This document shows positions 8,347 through 15,140 of a DNA stretch of 18,081 bases, in pieces (position 1 is the stretch's first letter; each line of letters starts with the position of its first letter). A program made the position numbers and the translations under genes. Under the pieces are notes generated by a model that made no database searches, had not been told where the DNA came from, and worked only from the letters and a program-made list of their open reading frames with translations. Origin of the DNA: Candidatus Falkowiibacteriota bacterium (GTDB lineage: Bacteria; Patescibacteriota; Patescibacteriia; Patescibacteriales; SZUA-104); assembly GCA_027020105.1 (NCBI GenBank), contig JALUVW010000135.1, positions 1-18,081 of the forward strand, in the 5' to 3' direction.

Positions 8347-8395
8347 AAGTTCAAAGCTCAAAGTTCAAAACTCAAAACTACAGCGCAAAACTCAA
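8347..8395. repeat. CTCAAA-word repeats in the murA leader
   Basis: Several copies of CTCAAA/TTCAAA words (for example AAAGCTCAAA at 8353-8362 and GCGCAAAACTCAA at 8383-8395) lie directly before the murA ATG. Read on the minus strand they are TTTGAGC words, the same as those directly before the protease ATG at 8561-8592, so the two divergent leaders carry the same word in mirrored orientation. Confidence 0.75.
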
Positions 8396-8466
8396 GTATA
8401 TTTTTAGTTTTTCGTCTTGAGTCGTGGTTTTAATATTTAAATCTCAATATTTAAGCTCGTAATTAC

Positions 8467-8495
8467 ATCATACATTGTATTTGCTCGGATTTCAA
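8467..8495 (-). promoter_or_regulatory. Promoter of murA
   Basis: On the minus strand TTGAAA (8495-8490), a 17-bp spacer, TATGAT (8472-8467). Spacing is ideal and both hexamers match the sigma70 consensus at 4-5 positions. The start would be near 8460. Confidence 0.6.
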
Positions 8496-8517
8496 GTATA
8501 TGATAATATGGTATAAG
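8490..8517 (+). promoter_or_regulatory. Weak candidate promoter for the S41 protease gene
   Basis: TTTCAA (8490-8495), 16 bp, TATAAG (8512-8517), with GATAAT at 8502-8507 as an alternative -10. It overlaps the murA -35, so the two promoters would compete. The match is poor and the assignment is tentative. Confidence 0.25.
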
Positions 8518-8560
8518 AAGTTATCAGCATTAATCAACGAAATAACATTAAATTAATAAG

Positions 8561-8592
8561 TTTTGAGCTTTGAGCTTTGCGTTTTGAGCTTT
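8561..8592. repeat. TTTGAGC-word repeats in the protease leader
   Basis: Three copies of TTTGAGCTTT-like words sit immediately before the ATG at 8598. They are the inverted counterpart of the repeats at 8347-8395. There is no Shine-Dalgarno between them and the start codon. Confidence 0.75.
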
Positions 8593-8597
8593 AAATT

Positions 8598-9860
8598 ATG
8601 CATTATAAGGAAAACAAAATCAGCAAATTAAAAGTATTCGGTTTAATTGTGTCGGCCATTGTTTTGATTTTTGTCGGCTACGGCGCCGGGCTTTATTCGG
8701 CCGGGACAAGCGAGGTGGCGCGGGAGATGGCGAAAAAGGAAACGGTGTATCTGGGCAAGGTTTTGGGCAAATACAGCCAGCCGGAAAAAGGCGTTTTGGC
8801 GCGGGATATTGATTTTAATTTATTTTGGGATGTTTGGGACACATTGGAAAGAAAATATGTTGACAGGGACAAATTAAACGAAAAAGAAATGTTCTACGGC
8901 GCGTTAAAAGGAATGGTAAACGCCGCCGGTGATCCGTATACCGTGTTTATGGACCCTAAATTGGCGGTGGAATTTGAAGAGAGTATGACCGGAACTTTTG
9001 AAGGAATCGGAGCCGAGATTGGCATCAGAAAAGAAATTTTAACCATTATCGCGCCTTTGTCGGGAATGCCGGCGGAGCGCGCCGGGTTGCGCGCCGGCGA
9101 CAAGGTTTACGCCATTGACGGCGAATCAACGGCCGGCATCAGCATTGATGAAGCGGTTAACAAGATTCGCGGGCCGAAAGGAACGGATGTTGTTTTAACC
9201 ATTTCGCGCGACGGATTGGAAGCGGCCGAGGATATTACCATAACGCGCGGAACCATTGTCGTGAAAAGCGTTAACACGGAACTAAGGGATGATAATATTT
9301 TTGTCGTAAAAATTTCCAATTTTAACAGTGATACGTCCGGTTTGTTCAATCAAGCGGTTGGCGAAATAATAAAAAACAACCCGCGGGGCGTTGTCTTGGA
9401 TTTGCGCAACAATCCGGGCGGATATCTTGATACCGCCGTGGACGTGGCGAGCGAGTGGATTGAAGACGGCGTAATAGTGTCGGAAGAATTTGACGACGAA
9501 AATAAAAATGATTTTTGGGCCAGAGGCAGGGCGCGGCTTAAAGACTATAAAACCGTGGTACTGACAAACCAAGGCAGCGCGTCCGCGTCCGAAATCGTTG
9601 CCGGCGCCTTGCAGGATTACGGCAAGGCGACTATTGTCGGAACGCGGACATTCGGCAAGGGATCGGTGCAAACATTGGAAGAGTTTAAAGACGGCTCTTC
9701 CGTGAAAATAACGGTGGCAAAATGGCTTACGCCCAAAGGCAATTATATAAATAAAGAGGGAATTATTCCCGATGTGGAGGTTGATTTGACTTTGGAGGAT
9801 TATGAGGAAGGAAGGGATCCGCAAATGGATAAGGCGGTGGAATTGTTAAAAGTTGAATAA
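8598..9860 (+). CDS. ctpA: S41 family C-terminal processing peptidase
   Basis: Serine protease with a Ser/Lys dyad that trims or degrades proteins from the C-terminus in the cell envelope; 420 aa, usual for CtpA/CtpB. Residues of about 11-33 form an N-terminal signal anchor. A PDZ domain spans about 133-205 (GIGAEIG ... AGLRAGDKVYAIDG ... IRGPKGT), which in this family binds the substrate C-terminus and gates the active site. The catalytic core holds NQGSASASEIVAGAL with the predicted nucleophile Ser329 and FGKGSVQ with Lys354; the 25-residue spacing equals that of plant D1 protease. The family and dyad are clear; the substrate is unknown. A natural guess from context is envelope or surface proteins. 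Confidence 0.95.
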   Translation: MHYKENKISKLKVFGLIVSAIVLIFVGYGAGLYSAGTSEVAREMAKKETVYLGKVLGKYSQPEKGVLARDIDFNLFWDVWDTLERKYVDRDKLNEKEMFYGALKGMVNAAGDPYTVFMDPKLAVEFEESMTGTFEGIGAEIGIRKEILTIIAPLSGMPAERAGLRAGDKVYAIDGESTAGISIDEAVNKIRGPKGTDVVLTISRDGLEAAEDITITRGTIVVKSVNTELRDDNIFVVKISNFNSDTSGLFNQAVGEIIKNNPRGVVLDLRNNPGGYLDTAVDVASEWIEDGVIVSEEFDDENKNDFWARGRARLKDYKTVVLTNQGSASASEIVAGALQDYGKATIVGTRTFGKGSVQTLEEFKDGSSVKITVAKWLTPKGNYINKEGIIPDVEVDLTLEDYEEGRDPQMDKAVELLKVE

Positions 9861-9867
9861 TAATAAG

Positions 9868-9884
9868 TGATTTACGATTTAAGA
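9868..9884. repeat. Left inverted repeat of the four-helix-bundle gene
   Basis: TGATTTACGATTTAAGA, the exact reverse complement of 10276-10292. It lies just upstream of the ATG at 9895; an additional AATTATGA at 9891-9898 is mirrored by TCATAATT at 10269-10276. Confidence 0.85.
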
Positions 9885-9894
9885 TTTACGAATT

Positions 9895-10281
9895 ATGAAT
9901 GATGGCAAAATAAAATCATTCACGGATTTAAAGGCATGGGAGTATGGGCATAAATTTGCTGTTTCTATATATGAAGCTACTAAAAAGTTTCCCAAAGATG
10001 AAATTTATTCTCTTACATCACAAATGAGAAGAGCAGCAATTTCAATTACCTCGAACATAGCCGAAGGATTTGGTAGACAGGGTTATAAAGAAAAAATTCA
10101 TTTTTATTATTTAGCGCAAGGGTCATTAATTGAACTGAAAAATCAAATTTTATTAGCGAAAGATATTGGATATCTGAAAGATGAGGATTTTAAAATATTA
10201 GCCGAAAAAGCTAATGACGCGCATAAGCTTTTGCAAGGCCTTATAACCGCTTCTAAAAAATTCTTAAATCATAATTCTTAA
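9895..10281 (+). CDS. Four-helix-bundle protein (S23 / 23S rRNA intervening-sequence protein, avd-like)
   Basis: A 128-aa protein of the S23 family. The hallmark stretch is clear: DLKAWEYGHKFAVSIYEATKKFP, then EIYSLTSQMRRAAISITSNIAEG and GRQ, followed by two further helices. Relatives form pentameric basic four-helix bundles; they are encoded in 23S rRNA intervening sequences, occur free-standing in many genomes, and include the avd accessory protein of diversity-generating retroelements. No rRNA, reverse transcriptase or template/variable repeat is nearby, so its role here is open. By hand count GC is about 29% over 10021-10200 against about 47% in rplI (10381-10440). It is bracketed by 17-bp inverted repeats, and its last codons (FLNHNS) are read from the right-hand repeat region. 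This looks like an inserted cassette between the protease gene and rplI. Confidence 0.92.
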   Translation: MNDGKIKSFTDLKAWEYGHKFAVSIYEATKKFPKDEIYSLTSQMRRAAISITSNIAEGFGRQGYKEKIHFYYLAQGSLIELKNQILLAKDIGYLKDEDFKILAEKANDAHKLLQGLITASKKFLNHNS

Positions 10282-10292
10282 ATCGTAAATCA
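10276..10292. repeat. Right inverted repeat of the four-helix-bundle gene
   Basis: TCTTAAATCGTAAATCA, perfect inverse of 9868-9884. It overlaps the stop codon of the four-helix-bundle gene and ends 8 bp before the rplI start. Confidence 0.85.
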
Positions 10293-10300
10293 TAGCTTCT

Positions 10301-10744
10301 ATGAAAATCATCCTGCTAAAAGAGGTCAAAAATTTGGGTCATGCCGGTGAAATAAAGGATGTCGCCGAGGGTTACGCCCGAAATTTTTTGATACCGAAGG
10401 GGCTGGCCGACGCTTTGTCCAAGCACGCTTTAAACGTCTTGGAAGCGCGGAGAAATAAACGCGCGAGGATGGCCGTAAAGTCCGCGAAGGACAAGCAGAA
10501 ATTGGCGAGAAAAATAAACGGGCGGAAGTTTAAAATTCAAGCCAAGGCCGATGAGAAGGGGAGTTTGTACGCCAAAATAAACGCCAACGCCATCGCGGCC
10601 GAGCTCGCGCGGCAGGGCTTTAAAGTTGAAGACAGCGAAGTAAAACTGCCGGAGGCCGTCAAGAAAACAGGGGAGTATGAGGTGGAGTTGGATTTGGGCG
10701 GGGAAAGGGTTATGATAAAGTTAGAAGTTGTAAGTGAGAAGTAA
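10301..10744 (+). CDS. rplI: 50S ribosomal protein L9
   Basis: Large-subunit ribosomal protein that binds 23S rRNA near the L1 stalk base. It is 147 aa, full length. The N-terminal domain starts MKIILLKEVKNLGHAGEIKDVAEGYARNFLIPKGLA, the L9 signature. A long basic connecting helix (about 42-75) and a C-terminal domain (GSLYAKINANAIAAEL ... VELDLGGERVMIKLEV) follow. Several CPR groups are reported to lack L9, so its presence is a useful taxonomic marker. The start follows the four-helix-bundle gene by 19 bp, with no Shine-Dalgarno. Confidence 0.96.
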   Translation: MKIILLKEVKNLGHAGEIKDVAEGYARNFLIPKGLADALSKHALNVLEARRNKRARMAVKSAKDKQKLARKINGRKFKIQAKADEKGSLYAKINANAIAAELARQGFKVEDSEVKLPEAVKKTGEYEVELDLGGERVMIKLEVVSEK

Positions 10745-10782
10745 TGAACGCGTTTTCTCTGTTTTTAACCTTGTTCGCCGTT

Positions 10783-10818
10783 CCGTCACCCCTCCTCTCG
10801 CGAGAGGAGGGGCGACGG
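10783..10818. other. Large GC-rich palindrome after rplI
   Basis: Positions 10789-10812 are a perfect 24-bp palindrome centred on TCGCGA. It is extended by CCGTC (10783-10787) pairing with GACGG (10814-10818) across one A-C mismatch, giving about 17 pairs with essentially no loop. There is no T-run on either side, so it is not a classic terminator. It could be an mRNA 3' stabiliser, a protein-binding palindrome or a repetitive extragenic palindrome. Confidence 0.8.
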
Positions 10819-10864
10819 AGCCAAATATCTGTGTTTCCTGAAATAAAATAAAAATAATACAAAC

Positions 10865-10920
10865 AGAAAAAGACCTTCCGCCCCGTGTGGTATATGAACC
10901 ACGGCCGAACGCCTTTTTCT
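10865..10920 (+). terminator. Imperfect hairpin with U-rich right arm, likely rplI terminator
   Basis: AGAAAAAG (10865-10872) pairs with CTTTTTCT (10913-10920). Interrupted inner pairing (TTC/GAA, GCC/GGC, GTG/CAC) closes a loop with TGGTATATGAAC. The A-tract/U-tract layout suits an intrinsic terminator for the rplI transcript and can act in both directions. A structured RNA element is an alternative. Confidence 0.55.
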
Positions 10921-10949
10921 ATTTATTATGGCGGCATACGGGGAAAAGC

Positions 10950-10978
10950 TTGTCAACCTGTTAAAATTTTATTAAAAT
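10950..10978 (+). promoter_or_regulatory. Promoter of pyrG
   Basis: TTGTCA (10950-10955), a 17-bp spacer, TAAAAT (10973-10978). Both hexamers match the sigma70 consensus at five of six positions. The start would be near 10985. The leader of about 115 nt contains a striking C-rich run (10992-11009) and a short CCCC-GAC-GGGG type hairpin. I see no proven regulatory fold. Confidence 0.7.
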
Positions 10979-11090
10979 TAAACCAACCATTTCCCCCCCT
11001 TCCCCTCCCCGACGGGGTGGCAGATAACTTTATAACCAATAACATACAACTTTTGAATTTATGAAAAAAGAAAAATTAAAAAAGAAATCC

Positions 11091-11099
11091 AAGGAGAGG
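11091..11099 (+). promoter_or_regulatory. Strong Shine-Dalgarno that decides the pyrG start
   Basis: AAGGAGAGG with AGGAG at 11092-11096, six bases before the ATG at 11103. It is the only good Shine-Dalgarno I found ahead of a gene here and argues for the second of two in-frame ATGs. Confidence 0.65.
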
Positions 11100-11102
11100 A
11101 AA

Positions 11103-12767
11103 ATGCCTGCCACCAAGTATATTTTCGTCGTCGGCGGAGTTATGTCCGGCGTGGGAAAGGGAATCGCCACCGCTTCAATGGGACGCATTTTGCAATCCAA
11201 GGGGTATAGCGTGAGCGCCGTTAAAATTGACCCTTACATTAACGTGGACGCCGGCACGATGAATCCGATTGAACATGGAGAGGTTTTCGTTACCGAAGAC
11301 GGGGACGAGACCGACCAAGACATCGGAAACTACGAGAGATTTTTGAATACGAATATTTACAAGGAAAATTATATGACCACCGGACGGGTTTACCGGAGCG
11401 TGATTGAGCGGGAAAGAAATTTGGAATACGGGGGCAAATGCGTGGAAGTGGTGCCTCATATTCCGATGGAAATAAGGGACAGGATACAAAGAGCGGTTAA
11501 AAAGGCGAAGGCGGAAATAATGATTATTGAAATAGGAGGCACGGTCGGCGAATACCAAAATTTGCTGTTTTTGGAAGCCGCCAGAATGATGCACCTTATG
11601 AAGCCGGAGGATGTCTTGTTTGTGATGGTCAGCTATCTGCCGATTCCCTCAAAAGTCGGAGAAATGAAAACAAAGCCGACACAGCACGCGATAAGATCGC
11701 TTAATTCGGCCGGAATTCAGCCGGATTTTATTATTGCCCGCTCCAGAGTCGGCATTGACGAGCCCAGAAGAAAAAAAATAGCCGTTAATTGCAATATGGC
11801 GAAAGAAGACGTGATTTCCGCGCCCGATGTTGACTCAATATACGACGTGCCGATTAATTTTGAAAAAGACGGGCTGGGAGACAGGATTTTGGAGAAATTC
11901 GGTCTTGAAAAAAGAAAGAAAGATTTGGTTGAATGGCGCAAGATGGTTCAGAAAACGAAAAACGCGAAAAAACAGGTTGATATCGGAATCGTGGGAAAAT
12001 ATTTCGCGACAGGGGATTTTGAATTGGCCGATTCATACATTTCGGTGATTGAGGCCTTAAAGCACGGCGGCACGGCCAATGGCGTAAAACCGAATTTACA
12101 CTGGATTAATACGGAAGAAATTGAGAATAACGGCACCGAAACCTTGAAGCGATTTGACGGCATAATCGTGCCTCAAGGATGGGGATCCAGAGGCAGCGAG
12201 GGAAAGATTAAAACCATTAAATATTGCCGGGAAAACAATATTCCGTATTTCGGGCTGTGCTACGGGATGCAGATGGCGGTAATAGAATTCGCCCGCAACG
12301 TTTGCGGACTGAAAAAAGCGAACACCGAGGAAGCCGATCCGAAGACGCCGCATCCGGTCATCCATATTATGCCCGGGCAAAAAGAATTGATTGAGAAAAA
12401 AGGATACGGCGGAACCATCAGGCTGGGCGGATGGCCTTGCAAAATAGTAAAGGGCACGCGCCTTGCCCGCGCGTATGAGAAAAAATTCGGCGGCAAAACG
12501 GTGGTATCCGAGCGGCACAGGCACAGGTATGAATTTAACAATAAGTATAGGGAGAAATTGGAAAAAGCCGGATTAAAAGTTTGCGGCGCCTCGCCGGACG
12601 GCAAAATCGTGGAGGCGGTGGAAATCACCGATCATCCGTTTTTTATCGGCACGCAATTCCATCCGGAATATATTTCAAGGCCGCTGGATCCGCATCCGCT
12701 GTTCGTGGAATTTATTAAGGTGTGCTTGGGATTGGGACGGCAGACGGCAGATAGCGGACGGCAGTAA
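11103..12767 (+). CDS. pyrG: CTP synthase (glutamine hydrolysing)
   Basis: Converts UTP to CTP using ATP and glutamine-derived ammonia; cytoplasmic. From the chosen start it has 554 aa. An in-frame ATG at 11061 would add 14 lysine-rich residues, but the family normally begins at MxxKYIFVVGG and a strong Shine-Dalgarno precedes 11103. The synthetase domain has the P-loop GGVMSGVGKGI, then IDPYINVDAGTMNPIEHGEVFV and EIGGTVGEYQ. The glutaminase domain has GLCYGMQ with the nucleophile Cys386 and FHPEY with His520/Glu522, so the amidotransferase triad is complete. The usual GICLGMQ is GLCYGMQ here. The last ten residues, GRQTADSGRQ, are encoded by a GGACGGCAG repeat and are not family sequence. 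Confidence 0.97.
   Translation: MPATKYIFVVGGVMSGVGKGIATASMGRILQSKGYSVSAVKIDPYINVDAGTMNPIEHGEVFVTEDGDETDQDIGNYERFLNTNIYKENYMTTGRVYRSVIERERNLEYGGKCVEVVPHIPMEIRDRIQRAVKKAKAEIMIIEIGGTVGEYQNLLFLEAARMMHLMKPEDVLFVMVSYLPIPSKVGEMKTKPTQHAIRSLNSAGIQPDFIIARSRVGIDEPRRKKIAVNCNMAKEDVISAPDVDSIYDVPINFEKDGLGDRILEKFGLEKRKKDLVEWRKMVQKTKNAKKQVDIGIVGKYFATGDFELADSYISVIEALKHGGTANGVKPNLHWINTEEIENNGTETLKRFDGIIVPQGWGSRGSEGKIKTIKYCRENNIPYFGLCYGMQMAVIEFARNVCGLKKANTEEADPKTPHPVIHIMPGQKELIEKKGYGGTIRLGGWPCKIVKGTRLARAYEKKFGGKTVVSERHRHRYEFNNKYREKLEKAGLKVCGASPDGKIVEAVEITDHPFFIGTQFHPEYISRPLDPHPLFVEFIKVCLGLGRQTADSGRQ
12735..12764. repeat. GGACGGCAG word repeat forming the pyrG 3' end
   Basis: GGACGGCAG occurs at 12735-12743 and 12756-12764, with ACGGCAG at 12744-12750 between. 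The TAA follows at once. The repeat supplies the extra C-terminal codons of PyrG. Confidence 0.8.
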
Positions 12768-12809
12768 AATTTTAATTATCCGAACTAAAGTAAATAATCC
12801 GCAAATATA

Positions 12810-12842
12810 AAAACGGCTTAATCAAAATGATTAAGCCGTTTT
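12810..12842. terminator. Bidirectional intrinsic terminator between pyrG and rpmA
   Basis: A perfect 15-bp stem AAAACGGCTTAATCA / TGATTAAGCCGTTTT with the loop AAA. It has A's on the left and T's on the right, so it can stop transcription from both convergent genes. A second pair, TCAGGAATTT (12854-12863) and AAATTCCTGA (12890-12899), lies between it and the rpmA stop. Confidence 0.85.
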
Positions 12843-12923
12843 CAATTTATCATTCAGGAATTTGAATATAAATCAACCTTTACCCCGTTAAATTCCTGAT
12901 TTATCCTGCTCTCCGCCGTCTCG

Positions 12924-13205
12924 TTATTTTTGCGGCACGACATTTACTATTTTGGAAGATTTTAACGTATTGTTAAATTTTCTTAATTTTTTAGTCGTGA
13001 ATTTAACAATCCCGGCAACCGTGGAGAAGAGAGTATCGTCTTTTCCTCTCCTGACATTTTCTCCCGGATGGTATTTTGTGCCCCTTTGGCGTATCAAAAT
13101 AGCGCCGGCCTTGGCATACTGGCCGTCTTGGATTTTAACGCCGAGGCGCTTGCTTTTTGAGTCGCGGCCCAACGCGGTGGAGCCGCCCGCTTTCTTATGT
13201 GCCAT
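12924..13205 (-). CDS. rpmA: 50S ribosomal protein L27
   Basis: Ribosomal protein near the peptidyl-transferase centre. It is 93 aa, with the canonical start MAHKKAGGSTALGRDSKSKRLGVK, then RQRGTKYHPGENVRRGKDDTLFS. The N-terminus begins directly with the mature AHKKAGGS form, so there is no Firmicutes-type leader to be cleaved. It stands alone: the usual partner rplU (L21) is not next to it in this window. It has its own promoter at 13263-13291 and a shared terminator at 12810-12842. Confidence 0.97.
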   Translation of the reverse strand: MAHKKAGGSTALGRDSKSKRLGVKIQDGQYAKAGAILIRQRGTKYHPGENVRRGKDDTLFSTVAGIVKFTTKKLRKFNNTLKSSKIVNVVPQK

Positions 13206-13262
13206 ATGGTTGAATTATGAATTAAGAATTATGAATTAAGAATATGTCGCTTAACATTTATC

Positions 13263-13291
13263 AACATATCATATTATTATATAATAGTCAA
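13263..13291 (-). promoter_or_regulatory. Promoter of rpmA
   Basis: On the minus strand TTGACT (13291-13286), a 17-bp spacer, TATGTT (13268-13263). The leader of about 50 nt contains AATTCATAATTC word repeats (13211-13242). Confidence 0.6.
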
Positions 13292-13367
13292 GATTCGTGC
13301 TGTTAACCGGATTTTAATATTTTTTGCATATTCGTAAATTTGTAATAGATTTGTAATTCGTAGAAGA

Positions 13368-14726
13368 TTATAACCCTTTTCTTGATAATACGGTGGAAAT
13401 TGTTTTTAAGATAATTGATAAATCAAGATAAATTGACCTGTTTTTTATGTAAAAAAGGTCGTATTGTATTTTTTTTAAGCTGTCTTCGTAAGAAGGGGAG
13501 TGGTATTCTCCGGAAACTTGATCCCAACCGGTTACGCCCGGCTTTACCAATGTCCTTTCTTTGTAAAACGGAATTTGTTTTTCCAGCTCTTTGGCCAGCT
13601 CCGGCCGTTCCGGACGGGGGCCGACAAAACTCATTTCTCCTTTTAAAATATTCAATGTCTGCGGAATTTCATCAAGGCGGGTTTTCCGAAGGAATGATCC
13701 GAACTTGGTAATGCGCGGGTCGTTGTGAGCGGTGGGAGAGCGGTCATTGCCTTCTTCTTTCATTGTCCTGAATTTGAACATTTTAAATTTATTGTTGTCT
13801 TTGCCGTTGCGCGGCATTTTAATAAATACCGGGCCCTTGCTTTCCAGCTTAATCGCGATCGCGATAATCGGCCAAAATACCGCCGTAACCGATAAAATTA
13901 AAACCGCCAAAATTATATCGTATGTCCGTTTAAACAAATCAAACCATGCCTTGTTTCCTTCGTTTAAATTTTCCAGAAACCACATTTGGCTCAAAGATTC
14001 AACCGGAATTTTTCCGGTTAAATTTTCATAAAAGCGCGATAAACTGACATAGTTGATTTTTAAGCGCAGGCATTTGAACAAAGAAGATCGCAGCTCGCTT
14101 GATTCATTCGGATTGGAAGTTAAAATAATCGTGTCTATATTTTTCTCTCTAATCAATTCATCCAAATTATCTGTTCCTTTTATAACGGGAATATTATTGA
14201 TTTTATCTTCATTATTATCGCCGATGATAAAAGCTATTTTTTGGCCCAAATGAGGCTTTTCTTCCAGTTCTTGTATCAATTCTTTCGCCAAACCGTTAAT
14301 CCCGATAATCGCTATATTGTTCTTAGGCAAATATGATTTTAACAGATTATTGTATATTCGCCGCCACAAATGGAAAAGAAGGGAGAATACAATTATATAA
14401 ATCAATAGATTTCTTTTCGGGGCAATGGTTATCCGCGGCGTTAAGTAAAAAAAAGCGAGCGACAGTAATCCGGCAATCGCTATGCTTCGCAGCGTAAGCT
14501 TAAAAAAATCGGCATTGTTTACGGCCAAATGCAGATTATATAAACCGGCAATATAAAATATCAATATCCAGACAAAAAAAATGGCGGTAAAAGGCGCGAG
14601 ATGGCCATGCCAAAGTTCGCCTGTCGGCATTTGCCGGTAGCGGATTAAAAGAGTCAGATAAAGCGAAGAATAAAGAATCGCGATATCTCCGGCCAAAAGT
14701 ATGAATTGTTTTAATTTATTATTCAT
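13368..14726 (-). CDS. Polyprenyl-phosphate sugar-1-phosphate transferase (WcaJ/WbaP type)
   Basis: Membrane enzyme that starts a glycan by moving a sugar-1-phosphate from a nucleotide sugar to a lipid carrier; 452 aa. The N-terminal part has about four TM helices (within residues 7-110) and a nucleotide-binding-like central region (IAIIGINGLAKELIQELEE). The catalytic bacterial sugar transferase domain runs from KRTYD (about 266) to the end, with a re-entrant hydrophobic helix, KFRTM, the essential Asp352-Glu353 in RLDEIPQ, FVGPRPERPE and KPGVTGWDQVSG. The family is certain. The sugar (often glucose, galactose or GlcNAc derivatives) cannot be told from sequence. No other glycosyltransferase genes are in the window. 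Its promoter predicts an almost leaderless mRNA. Confidence 0.93.
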   Translation of the reverse strand: MNNKLKQFILLAGDIAILYSSLYLTLLIRYRQMPTGELWHGHLAPFTAIFFVWILIFYIAGLYNLHLAVNNADFFKLTLRSIAIAGLLSLAFFYLTPRITIAPKRNLLIYIIVFSLLFHLWRRIYNNLLKSYLPKNNIAIIGINGLAKELIQELEEKPHLGQKIAFIIGDNNEDKINNIPVIKGTDNLDELIREKNIDTIILTSNPNESSELRSSLFKCLRLKINYVSLSRFYENLTGKIPVESLSQMWFLENLNEGNKAWFDLFKRTYDIILAVLILSVTAVFWPIIAIAIKLESKGPVFIKMPRNGKDNNKFKMFKFRTMKEEGNDRSPTAHNDPRITKFGSFLRKTRLDEIPQTLNILKGEMSFVGPRPERPELAKELEKQIPFYKERTLVKPGVTGWDQVSGEYHSPSYEDSLKKIQYDLFYIKNRSIYLDLSIILKTISTVLSRKGL

Positions 14727-14734
14727 TACGGTTT

Positions 14735-14763
14735 AATATAACAGATTTTAAACCATAATTCAA
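14735..14763 (-). promoter_or_regulatory. Promoter of the sugar transferase, predicted leaderless
   Basis: On the minus strand TTGAAT (14763-14758), a 17-bp spacer, TATATT (14740-14735). The ATG begins at 14726, so transcription would start at or within a few bases of the start codon, and no Shine-Dalgarno is possible. Confidence 0.6.
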
Positions 14764-14805
14764 GGCGGGACCGCCGGGCGGGTCGGACGCGACCGATGGA
14801 TTGCC

Positions 14806-15140
14806 GGCGTGAACGGCGTTCGTTTTTTATTCCGTTTTTTGACTCAAATTGCTGGGACGAACAGCATTCGCTTTTTATTCCGTTTTTTGGGCCAAAAATC
14901 GTAGGGGCGAACGGCGTTCGCCCTTTATTCCGTTTTTTTGACCAAAATTGTAGGGACGAATGGTATTCGCCCTTTGTTCCGTTTTCTTGGCCCAAAATCG
15001 TAGGGACGAACGGCGCTCGTTTTTTATTCCGTTTTTTGACTCAAATTGCTGGGACGAACAGCATTCGCTTTTTATTCCGTTTTTTTGGCCAAAAATCGTA
15101 GGGGCGAACGGCGTTCGCCCTTATTCAGCTTTTTGACCAA
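14806..15140. repeat. Seven tandem about 50-bp units with hairpin plus T-tract
   Basis: Units begin at 14806, 14854, 14904, 14953, 15003, 15051 and 15101 (spacing 48-50 bp). Each has a GG(G/C)(A/G)CGAACGGCGTTCG-like palindrome followed by TTTATTCCGTTTTTT. In the best copies (14905-14923 and 15102-15120) GGGCGAAC pairs with GTTCGCCC around GGC. The copy at 14953 has GAAT/ATTC instead of GAAC/GTTC, a paired change that keeps the stem. Units 2-3 are duplicated as units 6-7. Both strands have long open frames here, but 50 is not a multiple of three and the translations are F/R/P-rich nonsense, so I do not call genes. Confidence 0.88.

Noticed and set aside
9895..10281. Diversity-generating retroelement, because the protein is related to avd
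   Set aside because: No reverse transcriptase and no template/variable repeat pair is in the window; the repeats in the surface genes are ordinary domain repeats.
9895..10281. 23S rRNA intervening sequence
   Set aside because: The flanks are protein genes (ctpA and rplI), with no rRNA sequence on either side.
11061..11102. Upstream ATG of pyrG as the real start
   Set aside because: It only adds a lysine-rich stretch absent from the family and has no Shine-Dalgarno, while 11103 has a strong one. Not fully excluded.
14726..15101. Open reading frames on both strands through the 50-bp array
   Set aside because: The period is not a multiple of three, both strands stay open only because of low complexity, and the translations are repetitive F/R/P strings without a domain.
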